Shown here one piece after another: positions 24,301-36,080 of a stretch of 64,000 nucleotides of DNA (positions are counted from its first letter, which is position 1; each line of letters starts with the position of its first letter). The DNA lies in contig JBANSL010000005.1 of assembly GCA_037127255.1 (NCBI GenBank), positions 78,063,160 to 78,127,159 of the forward strand. The letters run 5' to 3'. The notes below the pieces were generated by a model that ran no database searches, was not told where the DNA came from, and saw only the letters and a list, made by a program, of their open reading frames with translations. This stretch comes from Persicaria tinctoria (Eukaryota > Streptophyta > Magnoliopsida > Caryophyllales > Polygonaceae). The position numbers and the translations under genes are program-made.

Positions 24301-27300
24301 CAGGAATCATTCAAATTTCTCATGTTTCCTCTGAATTTCAGCTGGCAGATCTTCTCACCAAGGGGCTTCATCCTGGTTGATTTCAATGGCTCACATCCAA
24401 GATTGGCATTGATGATTTGAATGGCCAAGCTTGCGGGGGGAATGTTAGTCAATAAAGTTGTTAGACAAGTCCCTAGATTAATTAATTACCAATGCTTTTA
24501 TTCACTCTCAGTGGCTGTATCTATTTACTGTTTCCTGAGTTTCTAGGAGTATGTTGCAAGGTCTATCCCTATATCGTAATTATAAATATCAGGCTTAGCC
24601 TAAGAATAAGATTTAACCTTTCATCTTCAATCTCTCAATACATAAAAACTTTGAAGGACAACTCGTCGGGTTGAGAACATGTGAAGGGTAAGTCGAGAAA
24701 ATGACTGCTGATTTGTTAGAAAAGTGATGTAAAGGCTGGAAATATGTAAATGATTAATTCATGAAAATGCACAAAGAAAAAGCTTAATAGTCTTACACGC
24801 AGGCAAAGTGGATGGAACGAAGTTCAGGGAATCATGTTGTCAGGAAAGGGATGAAAAATTGGAAGAACTGAGTATTGAGAAATCAAATCAAATGCACATG
24901 GAATTATATAGCTACAATGCCAAACAAGTTAATCCTACCCAATAAAAACCTATCATTATTATAGATAATCCCGCTCTTATATGGGATTTACTGGGTTGCT
25001 GTTTTTGTATAAGCTAGTTTTCAAAAAGTTAACGTAATTTCAACTTTATTTTCAGAACTAAGCCATGTTCATAAAAAAACAGAAAAAAAAAAGGATTTGG
25101 CAGTAATACACAAAAGTTAAATGAAACACTTCAAATTCCCCCGCTAAAGTTTAACCAAATATTATGATAAAAACACTAAACGTGGACATCCCAAGTATTT
25201 CTCACGGAGGCAGATAATTATTCTTACCCACATCTGCACAGGCTGATACACATGAATTTCAGCAAGATATTCCATTTGAGGGTCAGCACGGAGCCACAGC
25301 AAAGGAGATTCGGTACTGCAAGAACATCATTCAAATTTGTTCAAGAGATGAATCAGAAGGCAGCATTCACAATTTTACAACACATCAACAATCAAATACC
25401 TGCATCGCAACTCTGGAGCTGTAATTGTATCACCATTATCATCAGAACCATCAGGCTTTGGACCCTTTCTAGTCTTCTGATATCGTTTAGATGCAAGTCT
25501 GGAATGACATCTTATTTCTAAAAGTTGCCAAGTATCTCCAGCCATAGGCAAAAGATGGTCATGTGTACCATCAAGTTCATGAACCTTGATTGTCATCATA
25601 CCTGGCCACCCACCATCACCATCCCGATTTTCAGAATCAATGTTTCCATTAGGAAGTGGAACAGTCTGTCCAGGGGCAGCTGTGCATTCACGAAATGCAG
25701 CCAACTCAACTGTATTTTTGCGCTTGTGGTATGAAAATCCCATCCTACAAGGGAACAAGGAAGAAGTATAACAAAACTGCAAAGCAACATCACAAGCATA
25801 CTAAAGCTTAATAAGAGTGCAAGAAGAATAATAAGAAACAAGATCCACCTTAAAGCTTCAATTTATACCTCATAACTGGACAGCCACAAACCTTGACCCA
25901 TCGATGAAAAAATTCTTTGAGGAAGGGCCGCTCAAGATTGCCAATCTTGTTGGCAAACTGCCGAAACTGTTTACATTGGTAAGAGCAAGGTTCTCGATGA
26001 GAATAGATTGAAGATACATGCATGGATGAAACTGATGGAATGCACCACATACCCCCACCCTCGGGGCTGATCATAAATAATAAACCATAGAGAAAACAGT
26101 ACAGCACAAAAGCTCTGGTTACAAAGTACTAAATTGTTGTTGACCAACTGATAGTGAAACAATACCAAGTAGTGTCATTGTGCAAGCACCTTGCCCATTT
26201 TATTCTAGGGCAATATTGAGAGCAAACTTTTTAATTAAAAAAAAAATAGGTGTTCTTATGGATGCTTTGCAGAATATCTGATTGCACATCCATCAATATC
26301 AATCTTTTGATGATATTAACAGTTTGTTACATCATTTCTCTTGTGCTATTGATGTGTGTCTCTCTGATAACCACGTGTTATGCCATTTTCCTTTATTTTT
26401 TATATAAACTCAGTTCTATCTATATAAATGGTATTGCACCTGCACTTTCTCAATCATTATTAGAAAGCACTTCCACTAACCCCAAAAATTGAAGCCATCT
26501 GAAGTTAAACTAATTTCACCTAATGATGAGTTATACTATAAATGGTACTGCACATTCTCAATAATTATTAGAAAGCAACCCCATACTTATTACCTCCTTT
26601 GTATTTAGTGTTCTCGAGGATTCAGTTGTACTTCGAGCTCGATAAACTATTGTCTGCAGAATCTGAAAATAAAAATGTAGAGTTGTTAAGTTGCCAATGT
26701 GAAAAAGTATCATATAAAAGCAATCATCCACATGCAAAAGCATCCCAATTATTAACAAGCCAACATGAGGATCATATTAAAGTGATAAGTCACAGAACAC
26801 AGTCATGTTCACTTGTTCAGATAACAAAAAGGACGCAGAAAGGAAATAACTTCGCACTGGTATCATATTCATACATCCTTCTTGAATTGACAAATGGCTA
26901 GAATTATGCTAAAATCACCATGCATGCAATCAAAACATTTACCACTACATGGCTATTATTATGCATGAGTATATGATGATGCAGGGCTGCTACTAAAAAA
27001 ACGAAGAGATAAAAAGGGGCACCAAGTAAAGATATGACCGCTAAAAACAAGGGTAATTAGTTCACTAAATGTCACGACAAAAGGGAAATGAAAAGATAAC
27101 TTACTCCTTTGAAGAGATCTGGACCCATCTGCTTTTCTAACATTTGGAGGATTGCTACCTATCAAAGTGTCCATAATGCATGTTAAAACTGAAATAATCA
27201 GGACAACCTAACCAGATTTTCAAGATTAATGCATAACTTACCGACTTCCAGGAGCGTAATCTCCCAATAAAACCAACTGATTGAGTACCAAAAAGATCTT

Positions 27301-30300
27301 TGGTGGAAGCAGAGGAGCTCAAAGCCATCACACCACAATCATCAACTTTACAAACAGCACAGTTTGCCTGCAACGTGTGCAACCTATCAACTTTATCGAA
27401 GATTACAGAGTATACTTTCCATACTTGAAGGTTGAAAGATCCAAATAGAAAAAAATTCATAAACTACCAAGCACCCATCCTCTAACTAATCTGCAGTTTC
27501 TTGGTTTTTGCCCACCCTTACTTCCATGGCAGAAGGGCGTAAAATTGTTATACATAATAATAAATAAGCTATTGTACATTAAGGAGGAAGGATAGCATAA
27601 CCACGATACTGATATTACTGTTCATTAGACACAACACAGTATATGTGCAATCATGTCTCATGAAATCCCCCAAAATAAAATTTCATACCAACCGTAAATG
27701 AGGAAAGAATGTATCATCTGGAACAAATAGCTATTTATCTACAGTAAAGTATATAATTGTCCCTCAATGCACAAAGACAAAACTATCTTGCGATTTAAAT
27801 AAGAATGATAATGACAGTTAGTTTATGAAGTCACTGAAGTTGAAAAAAAGGGTTTTATTTTTAATAAGCCAATGATGGGAATGCTTTCTTTCTCCAGTAG
27901 ATAAATAAATCAAAATTTAAATGAGTTTCATTTTTGTGCCAAACACACCCATATTATGAAGCCACTAGAACCAATCCCATGAACTATGAGGACTGAACAA
28001 GGATTAAAAGAAAAATAAAAAAATTGCATGACCCTTCATTCAACAATTTATCAACAAATTAATATATATTGTTGTTTTGCTCTAGTTTATGAAATGCAAT
28101 TTCGAGGGTCATGATTTGCGATTAGGATTTTGAACTTCAAGGGTGAGGGATAAGACACCATGGAGGAGCGCTATAAGAGTTGAAGAGGGTTAGTTTGTGC
28201 GGCTTAGGCCTGTTTGAGATAATATACTTTTTCGTTTTTGTTTCTTGTTATTTCTTCTCTCTCTTCTTCCTTGTCCTTTCCGGGTTATCCTTGTCTTTTT
28301 GTTTGCTTTGTTTTGTGGTGCATCACTCGGAAATATCCTCTCGAAACAATTGAGAAAGGGTGCGTAAACCTCGACCCCAGGATGCGCTTTGAGGAGGATA
28401 AATAGGTCTTGTTATTGTTGTTGTTGATTTTTAACTTCAAGGGTCATTATTATTGATGCAAGAGCGAGACATACCTTGTACCGACGATGTTGAGCCTCAT
28501 TACTTCCCAAAGTCTCCTTGATAAATGTATCAGTTAAAAAACCCGCAAGGCCTTCGACCAACCATTCTAGGGGTAAACATCAAACAAAATTACAAACCGC
28601 ACAAATTGTGAGGAATAAAACCATATTATCAAACTATAAGCATCAAGGAATGGAAACCTACCATCATTTGGTGTATCTGGTGTAATATATACACCAAACC
28701 ACTGACGTGCTAGGGCATAAGCAAGTCTGATCCTCGTATCTAAATTCTAACAAATGGAGCACAAAAAAATTTATAGTTATGATTTGCAACAGAAGGCTAA
28801 TCAAGTCAAGGCATACTATGATTTACAACTTAAGGCATATTTTGAAACATTATAACTTTTCATTAGTACCATAGTAACCAAGGAATTTTACTTCATAACA
28901 CCTTTTTTGACATTATGGATAAGGTCATGAACCGTTTTAACTGCAATTTGGCCAGTGCAAAAAAGAAGGCAGTTCAAAAGAAATGGCAATAAGGAATAGC
29001 TATAAGAATCCTCTTTCAACAACAGCAAAAATAATGTACTTTCACATTTCTCAGTCACTGTAAACACATTGATTTACCAATAAAAGGTACTCCCTCCGTT
29101 CGTCAAAACATGTCATTTTAGCTTAATGCAAAATTTGTAAGCAAACCAAAAAATATATTGTACCTTTGTTTATTACATAGCTTTTTTACTTTTTCAAAAA
29201 ATACAACTATCAGTAAGATAACCAATATTTTGAAGTGAGGGAACTAGCAAGTGATATATGATAACTATGTTAACACTGAACTTGTATTCGTTAAAATACG
29301 TAATGATGCCAAAGAAATATACAGAATCATATAGTGAGTGAAAATCATCTAACCTGATCTATAACCTTCTCATCAAAGAACAATTGAGAACTAAAAACAG
29401 ACATAGAAGCCCCCATGGTCAGAGCAGAAATGGTCATCTCAGGAGCTAAAAAAACTTGTTTGTATGACCCAAATGGAAATGATGCTTTGAGATAAGTTTC
29501 AAAATGCCTGCCAAACCATCATAAGTACATGAGAAATTTTAAGCTGAAATAGTTAATATCAAATTCAATTCTACAGATGAATACAGAAAGCTTATATATA
29601 TAAATGAATAAAAAGTACGAGTACCTAAATGCACTATGGAAAAAACCCACTGTGTTTTGAAGTTTTGCTAAATTATCTGGCAAACACATATGAGATATCT
29701 GAATGTAATGGCAGTCTGCAAGTATTTGCAAAGGCGCAACCACTAAAGTTATCCACTTTGCAGACACTGGGATTTTTAATTCATAAACAAATGTTATACG
29801 AGGTGGATCCTCCTTGCTCAAAACCTGCAGTAAAATAAAGATGTATGATAAAAACATAATAAACCCATAATTCTCTGCAAGACCAAATCATAAAAATGAA
29901 GCTTCATAGGCACCACATCAACTTCAACAAATGAGATTATACTGTAAGAGAGTGTTGAAAATCTAATTTTGCTTTATCATACAATCATCAAATTTTATAT
30001 CAGAAAACACAAAATATCAACAGGAATCCATACAAAAACTATATATGACTACTTAATCAATAAAGTTGTAGCTTACTATTGACAAACTGACTGGATAAAT
30101 AGAGGAAAGAGTAACATTTCACTTTAAACCATCACCCAGCCACATTGGCTCATCCACTGAAACTAGAATCCAAAAGAGCCAAAAAGAAAAAAAAGTTAAC
30201 AGAACCTTGTGTATTGTTTGAGAGCCACCTCTCTGAACCATGGTGGGGCAGGTTTTTATGTTTGATTATACAATTTTTGGACGAGCCTAGGGGCAGGGCT

Positions 30301-32438
30301 TGCTTTGATTGGGGGTGTTTATACCAATTTTTGGAGGCTTAGGGCTTGAGCTTTGATTTTCATAGTCGCTTTTGCTTCCTTATACTGAAATCAATATATT
30401 TACTGGTTGCCAAAAAAAAACATGATCTAAAATTTTCAACATTGTGATTTGACAATCCATAAAACAGTGTGGCTCAGAAAGTGAGAATCTCTTCCAAATA
30501 TACGACCATCATCTAAGATTTGATCATTTCATCAATCATTTTACCTGATAAAGTAAATTCCCATTGCTCACAGCTACAAAATTCTGAGGAACAGTAAATT
30601 CCAAATGATAGCTAGCAAAAGCACATGAATGGTGTTAGCTCATCCTGGACTAGCCAATTGTCAAGATCGGGATGCTTGTGAAAGATTCATCTAAATGCAT
30701 ACCAGCAACTTTGTGAGAACTCATCCACACAAGGAAACCAGCAGTGTGCACGCCGTATCTGGTTATCGGTATGGAATATAGCACCATCGCAATGAATTCC
30801 AGTCTCTGCTTTATCAACCCAATAGTCAATACGCACTAACCTCTCATTCTGCATCCAACATTATCCTACATGAGAAATCGCAGCAAAAAGAACACTATCA
30901 CATAATATCTACGCATCTTAACTGGGTTTGACCAAAACATGAATATTTGAATGTTGAATGGTCCCCCCAGTCTTCCCATGACAATCATTTTGGCCTATTC
31001 GAAATATCCTGATGCTTTTGATTGATAATATATCAGATTATAAATTAACCTGCCCTTTTAATGAACCAAGAAAATTTACTTTTAATTAGCAATTTGGCAG
31101 TGTCAACTAGTGAATGAGAAACAGTGAACGTACATAACGTAATAGGAACTCCAGAGACCAAACAGATTGATTCCCATTTCTCCAGTTAATAAGTTAGGTG
31201 ATCATGCAAGTGGTAAGTATGGATAGTCATATCCAGACACCATGCTAGTTTGATAAACGCTTAAACAAGTATCAATGTTGTCTGTAATAGAAGTTTGCAT
31301 ATAGTGTGGTAAAATTGATAAGACCCTCACTGTTGGCCAAATGAAATCAGAGTAGTTATCAGGAATTCATTTAGAGGATAAAGAAAAAGCCCAGAAAAAC
31401 AAGATCGTGCTATAAAGGTACAACAGCATGAGATACAAAAGAATCAATCACATGGAAACTTATAAGTACATGGTTCCACTCTACAGTAATCACCTATTTT
31501 TGGGGTCTTTTGACACTTACAAAACACTGAATTCTTGATGAAATATCCTATTAAGGTGGATAATATTGACAACATGTATCACTTATACACGGGCAACATA
31601 TATAGGCCCCCCAAAAAAAAAACTCAGGCCAGCAACATTGGAAACTGCAGATTGACAAAATATAAAATGTTTGCATTGTGAAATGTGAATCAATAACGAA
31701 TACAACAACCTGCTTAATTTTGTCAGTAGACTGTGATTCCCCATTTCCCCCATTCTGTTGAGGCATTTCTTCTAATTGTGTTACATTTGGGTTGCTTTGA
31801 CAAAATATTAGAAGATTGGGGACCAACTCTCTCTCAAGAGCAGATAGATATGTGGCAGCAGCTGCATCAGCAGCAGAACCAACAGATGATACTGAGCACC
31901 ATCTGTTCTCAATCTCAACAGGCAGAAAGTGAGGAAAAACATCAAACTCCGCTGGTGCTCCGTCCACAAAAACGCTCTCAATCTCTAAATTCTCAGCATG
32001 TAACCCCACAATCCCACTGTCCGGCACAGCAACTTTCAGCTCCGTGTAACTGAACGATTGTTCAACCACAAAATTCAGGCAAAAAGGGAAACAAAAAGCA
32101 AAAAAAAGAGAGAGAGAGAGGGAGAGGAGGATTTACACAGCTCCATAGAAGTCTTCAAAAAACAGATGAACTTTTAAGCAAATAGCCACAATTTCAGTAG
32201 TTATCAGAAATTGAAAAGCAAAAAGCCTCAAATCGCAGAAACCGCATCGATTAGGAACAAGAAAGCACCACGAAAGCCGGCAAAGGGAGAGGACAAACCC
32301 GTAAATTCGACGATTTTCCATGTCAATTGAGAGACAGAGCTTCTGGTGGAGGACCACGGCCTCCGAGCTCTCGGCCTTCGCTGCTGCTGCGCCACCTCCA
32401 CCTCCATCATCCTTCGGCTGCTTCTTCGCCTTCGCCAT
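14220..32438 (-). CDS. TAF2: TAF2, transcription initiation factor TFIID subunit 2
   Basis: TAF2 is a large nuclear TFIID subunit that helps TAF1 contact core-promoter DNA. Twenty-five exons were placed by GT-AG sites and agreement with plant TAF2 (minus strand, in order): 32438-32299, 32049-31710, 30848-30703, 30611-30545, 29824-29625, 29507-29354, 28746-28662, 28566-28475, 27367-27242, 27158-27105, 26662-26594, 25966-25869, 25744-25400, 25315-25228, 21784-21659, 21564-21508, 21061-20982, 20889-20847, 19377-19291, 18352-18263, 17840-17782, 17690-17600, 17515-17350, 17057-16874, 15381-14220. All phases join; the sum is 4149 nt, 1382 residues, close to the family length. The protein starts [13 protein letters not shown] and ends [14 protein letters not shown]. 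Introns carry several transposons, but no exon is broken. The weakest site is the exon 15 donor (GTTTTTTC). The gene appears intact. Confidence 0.95.
15787..16289. mobile_element. Stowaway-type MITE in TAF2 intron 24 (outer)
   Basis: The left end CTCCCTCGTCTCGCAAAACTTG and the right end (inverted) CTCCCTCCGTCTCGCAAAACTTG are bordered by TA. It is interrupted by a second Stowaway (15930-16209). The internal sequence is close to the MITE at 62808-63022, so these are one family. Confidence 0.85.
15930..16209. mobile_element. Stowaway-type MITE nested in another Stowaway
   Basis: A complete 280-bp element with ends CTCCCTCCGTCTCGAAAAACAA on the left and, inverted on the right, CTCCCTCTGTCTCGAAAAACAA, with TA at both borders. 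It inserted into the outer MITE at a TA target. Confidence 0.85.
16874..27158 (-). CDS. TAF2: TAF2 exons 10-24: middle and helical-repeat region
   Basis: Exons 10-24 encode about residues 420-995. Conserved stretches include [17 protein letters not shown] (exon 12), [15 protein letters not shown] (exon 13), [19 protein letters not shown] (exon 14), [16 protein letters not shown] (exon 15), [18 protein letters not shown] (exon 16), [19 protein letters not shown] (exon 20) and [13 protein letters not shown] (exon 21). The second part is predicted helical and fits the ARM/HEAT-like repeats of TAF2. Intron 14 (21785-25227) is the longest and holds an antisense copia remnant. Confidence 0.9.
18699..18911. 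mobile_element. Small TIR MITE in TAF2 intron 19
   Basis: Imperfect inverted ends of about 45 bp are visible: TTTTTCTAATGTATGGCCAT and, from the other side, TTTTCCGATGTATGCCCAT, each continuing to TTAAGATTC. The element is about 210 bp. The target duplication is unclear, so the superfamily is not assigned. Confidence 0.6.
18978..19060 (+). repeat. Stowaway left-end fragment in TAF2 intron 19
   Basis: TACTCCATTCGTCTCATAAA followed by GTTGATGTTTTAG resembles the left terminus of a Stowaway MITE. I do not see a matching right terminus, so it is a fragment or a degenerate copy. Confidence 0.4.
19735..20345. other. Very AT-rich block in TAF2 intron 18
   Basis: This 0.6-kb intronic block is almost wholly A and T with long TAATTA-type words. 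It starts beside CACGTGCCTTACACGGTG. It may be an unrecognised transposon or a matrix-attachment-like region; nothing coding is seen. Confidence 0.35.
22250..24645 (+). mobile_element. 5'-truncated Ty1/copia remnant in TAF2 intron 14, antisense to the gene
   Basis: The plus strand reads as the second half of a copia pol. It shows an integrase-tail motif [20 protein letters not shown] (about 22360-22420), an RT opening ([13 protein letters not shown], about 22955), [15 protein letters not shown] and [19 protein letters not shown] (23140-23260), then RNase H ([23 protein letters not shown] at about 24040, [12 protein letters not shown] at about 24345). It has many stops and frameshifts. The YVDD box region near 23475 is destroyed. 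A polypurine tract (GCGGGGGGAA) ends at about 24441, and a probable 3' LTR runs TGTTAGTCAATAAAG to CAATACA (about 24442-24644). The 5' LTR, gag and protease are missing. Confidence 0.85.
27242..32049 (-). CDS. TAF2: TAF2 exons 2-9: M1-aminopeptidase-like domain
   Basis: These exons encode roughly residues 47-420, the part of TAF2 that folds like an M1 zinc aminopeptidase. Landmarks are [21 protein letters not shown] in exon 2, RIDYWVDK and [15 protein letters not shown] in exon 3, [19 protein letters not shown] in exon 6 and [13 protein letters not shown] in exon 7. An active M1 enzyme would have HEXXH where this protein reads ALARQ. The zinc-binding histidines and the catalytic Glu are absent, as known for TAF2, so it should bind rather than cleave. 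The coordinates include introns; exon boundaries are in the main TAF2 entry. Confidence 0.9.
28190..28432 (+). repeat. SINE-like element ending in a TTG-repeat tail, TAF2 intron 8
   Basis: The sequence CTCGAAACAATTGAGAAAGGGTGCGTAAACCTCGACCCCAGGA, written here in two parts by position 28343-28382, followed by a TTGTTATTGTTGTTGTTG tail, resembles the 3' part of the plant TS-type SINE, which also ends in TTG repeats. The tRNA-like head is too decayed to assign A and B boxes. The family name is from memory of the class, not a search. Confidence 0.45.
29093..29180 (+). repeat. Stowaway left-end fragment in TAF2 intron 6
   Basis: TACTCCCTCCGTTCGTCAAA then CATGTCATTTTAG is a typical Stowaway terminus. 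No convincing right terminus is seen before exon 6. Confidence 0.45.
30225..30420 (+). repeat. Retroelement 3' end with poly(A) in TAF2 intron 4
   Basis: A T/G-rich segment ends with ATCAATATATTTACTGGTTGCC and then nine A residues (about 30411-30420). This is the form of a LINE or SINE 3' terminus in the plus direction. No coding frame is recognised. Confidence 0.4.
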
Positions 32439-32488
32439 CTATCCCCTCCGTTTTGGAACCCGTGCGCAGACGACAGGCCTCACTTGGT

Positions 32489-32498
32489 TATTTATAAG
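32489..32498 (-). promoter_or_regulatory. Probable TAF2 TATA box
   Basis: On the minus strand CCTTATAAATAACC lies about 55 bp upstream of the TAF2 ATG. This spacing allows a start site near 32460 and a short 5' leader. It is in the 145 bp that remain between the LINE poly(A) and the start codon, so it is the only core-promoter element left on the gene side of the insertion. Confidence 0.6.
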
Positions 32499-32572
32499 GG
32501 GAATTTACCGAAATTACCTCTTAAATAGTGATTGTTTAGAAATTGTAAAGATGAGTGAACTTTAGAGAAGAT

Positions 32573-32583
32573 CTCAAAACAAC
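32573..32583. repeat. Target site duplication of the LINE, gene-side copy
   Basis: CTCAAAACAAC adjoins the poly(A) end and is repeated exactly at 40371-40381 beyond the 5' end. Confidence 0.88.
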
Positions 32584-32643
32584 TTTTTTTTTTTTTTTTT
32601 TTTTTTTGAAACGGAAAAAATTTGACCATAGGGCTTCGCTTTA

Positions 32644-33105
32644 TCAGTCAAGAGGATCCTTTCGGATGAGACTACGCAAAAGAGAATCATCAGGAGTCAT
32701 TGGACCAAGTGAAGCAGAACCAAGTCGTGACAAGCGATCTGCCACTAGATTTGCTTCCCGGTAGACATGACGAATCTCGACCGAACAAAAGAAGCCCAGC
32801 GAGACTAGACTGTCTGAGACAATCATATCCGAGTCTCCAGTAGGCTTCTCCAAACCTTATAAACACTTAATAATTATTAGGTTATCTCCTTCTACAATCA
32901 ATTTCGTAATTCCCAATTTTTTTGCAGCGAGTATGCCATTCCATAGCCCATGGCTTTCGCATCCACATACAGAATCGATTGGTGATGGTCCTCAGCCACA
33001 GTAGATAGGGGAACCCTTGAAGTCACGAATTATAAACCCAAAAGTGCCCTTATTACTAGAGGAGAGAGAGCCATCGAAGTTAAGTTTATGTGTATCCTGA
33101 GGAGG
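32644..33105 (-). pseudogene. LINE ORF2 RNase H domain, multiply frameshifted
   Basis: The first part (LNFDGSLSSS, GFIIRDFKGSPI) ends at a stop at 32992. The next parts, in other frames, contain VDAKAMGYG, IVEGDNLIIIK and finally RHVYREANLVADRLSRLGS (about 32770-32715), the conserved C-terminal His and Asp region. At least two frameshifts and one stop lie inside about 300 bp, making this the most decayed part of the LINE. Confidence 0.85.
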
Positions 33106-36080
33106 TGGTTCCCATTTGGTTCTTTTTCTTTTTGAAATCAATCTGGGTTTTGAGTTGCTTGGTGTAGCTGTTATATTTTCTCTTGTATTTTTCTTTGCTT
33201 GTGAGGTTGTCCAGATAAATTTTTGATCTTTTTTTAAAGCTAGTATCTTTCTTATATCTGGGGTTATATTGTCGAAGTGCGTTTTGTTTCTAGAGAACCA
33301 GATGCCCCACCAGACAAATGCTACGTCTTCAAATTTTGCTTTTCCAATTGTGTTCTTGATATTCCAAATAGTTTTGTTGATCGGGTCTCCTTTATCAAAA
33401 CAACCATGCATTTTCATAAAGGAACCTGGGTCATTTGCCATCAGAGTGCCCCTAGTAATGGGGCAGTCCCATAATAAGTGATATAAATCCTCATAGCATG
33501 AGTCGCAGTGAGGACAATTTGTCGGGATCCCTAGCCTTCGAGATGCTAATCTGACCGTTGTTAGTACTGCATTTTTGAGGACCTTCCACGGGAATGATTT
33601 TATTTTGGGTGGGGTATTTAGGTCCCAAACCCAATTTATATCCGAGTTTGTGTGGTTTTTGTATTTATGTATCATATCAATTGCAGAGGTTATTGTATAC
33701 CAACCATTTTTACTCCATTTCCAATATAGTCTGTCAACATGGATGTTCTCGGGTAATGGTACTATGGTGATTTTCTCTATTAAGTCATTCGGTAATAAGC
33801 CTTGCAATTTCCCAAATAATTTGTTCCGATCCCATCTTTTATTTTCGTTTATGAAGTACTGTATGTTTATTGACTCATCAATTTGTTGAGTATCTGAGAT
33901 AAATGTTTTCAGGGGTGCTTGACCCATCCAGAGGTCTCTCCAGAAATTTATCGCTGAACCATCCCCGATAAACCATTGGAGACCATTTTTTAATAGAGGT
34001 ATTAATTTTATAAGTTGTGCCCATTGCCACGAGGATCCCTCACGCTTTTGATAATTCGGGATATTGCTTGTCTTGAGGTATTTTTCTTTTATTAGTTTAA
34101 CCCACGGACTATTAGGTTCCGCTAGTATTTTCCAGAGCAGTTTCATCTGCAATGCCTTATTCATATCCTCTGAGCAACGGAGACCAAGCCCACCATTTTC
34201 CTTTGTTTTACATATTTCAAACCAACTGATGAGTGGTTTATGGTTAGGCCCTTTGTTCCAGAGGAATTGTCTATTGATTCTGTCCAGCTCTGAGTGGACA
34301 GATTTGGGTAACATAAAGCATTGCATTAAATGCAAAGGTTTTGCTGAAAGCGTAGACTTGATTAGAGTACACCTTCCAGCTTGTGAGAGACAGTTCGCCT
34401 TCCATTTCTGCAGTTGAGTTTTGTTATTCATTATAAGGTCTTTGAAATCATCTTTCGCGACTCTTCCTTCAATGATCGGGCATCCTAAGTAGCACCCTAA
34501 ATTAGGGGTGTGTGTTATTTCTAATTCATTACGAATTAGATTTTTCTGTGTTGTCAAAACGTTTTTTGAAGTTTGGAATTGGGATTTATGTCGGTTTACT
34601 CGTTGTCCTGACAACGCAGTATACTCCCTTAATGTTTTGTTGATTTGGTCACAACCAGTTTTTGTAGCCGACGCAAAGATAACAATATCATCAGCGAATG
34701 CTAGAAAAGGAATCTTGGTTCCGTCTCTTGTTAGTCTTATTCCTAGATGGCTCTGAGGTTTTTCAGATTCATTGTAAAGACCTCTAGCTAGGATTTCAGA
34801 AACTATTAGGAATAGATAAGGTGATAAAGGGTCGCCCTGACGTAGACCCCTTTCGGGGAAGAAAACATCAGTGGGTTCATTATTTACCAATACTGAGTAA
34901 GTGACCGTGGTCATACATTCCTTGATCCAATCCGTGAACCTTTTGGAGAAACCTAGTTTGAGCATAGTGGAAAGAAGAAAGTCCCACTCCACCATGTCAA
35001 AGGCCTTTTCCATATCTAGCTTAACCGTCATCCAGCCAGTTTTTCCTTTTTTCTTAGAGAAGGAGTGAAAAAATTCATTTGCAATTAAAATGTTATCCTG
35101 TATATAGATCTACCAGAAGAGAAAGCACTCTGTAGGGGGTTGGTTATTTTAGGAATGATTTTTTTTAGTCTTGATGCTAATACTTTGGATATTACCTTAT
35201 AAGTTGTTGAACAAAGGCTTATTGGTCTATAGTGTGATGTTGTTGTAGGATTGTCTGTTTTTGGTATTAAAGCAATAAATGTGTGGTTCGTTTGTTTCAG
35301 AATCCGTCCACTAAGAAAAAAGCTTTTTACTGCCTTGATTACAGATGGTTCAACAATATGCCAATATTTTTTAAAGAATCCCACAGGGAACCCATCAGGC
35401 CCTGGCGATTTGTCGTTTGCTAAACCAAATACCGCATTTTTAATTTCTGCGTTTGTGACTTGTCTTGTTAGCCAGTTATTATCTTCATTTGAAATTTCGT
35501 TTCCTATATAGGTTAATAAGTTGCTAGGAATCTGTTGCCTCCTTTGAAGTGAATATCTTAGGCTGAAGTCATGTTTGATCAGTTTTCTTATTTCATCCTC
35601 GCTATTGATTGTTATGCCGGTTGTGGTTTGGATCTGTTTTATTATATTTCTATTACGTCTTCCAGTTGCAATTTTGTGAAAATATTTTGTGTTTGCGTCT
35701 ATGGATGTGACATGTATTCTTTTGGCTCGTTGTCCCCAATATTTTTGTTGATAGGTTAAAATTGAAGCATGCTTTACTGTGAGCCTTTTGATTTTTTTGT
35801 CTATATCACAGTTATAAGCGTTACAGAGCGTGTTTTGCAGCTCCAAGAGTTGTGATTCAACTTGTTTTATTTGGCGGAAAACGTTTCCAAATGTTACCTT
35901 GCTCCAAAGCTTACTCTTTCTTTTTACTTCTTGCAGTTTCTTTGTTAATTTAAACATTTGGGAACCCGGAGAGTCAAGTCTCCAAGCCAATCGTACAATG
36001 TTTTCATAGTCTGGTCTTGTGGTCCAAGCCATTTCAAATTTAAAAGGTTGCAATTTTGGTTTTTGATTATCCATTAGATC
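32992..36080 (-). pseudogene. LINE ORF2 reverse transcriptase and zinc-finger region, frameshifted
   Basis: The RT opens with IPKTDNPTTTSHYRPISLCST (about 35270) and DMEKAFDMVEW, followed by GLRQGDPLSPYLF (about 34840) and the catalytic AFADD box (about 34685-34702), all intact. A two-base insertion near 35095-35105 (after SGRSI) breaks the frame between the finger and palm parts. The zf-RVT motif CPHCDSCYEDLYHLLWDCP follows at about 33460-33515. The frame then runs to the start of RNase H (KLNFDGSLSSSNKGTFGFIIRD). Confidence 0.9.
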
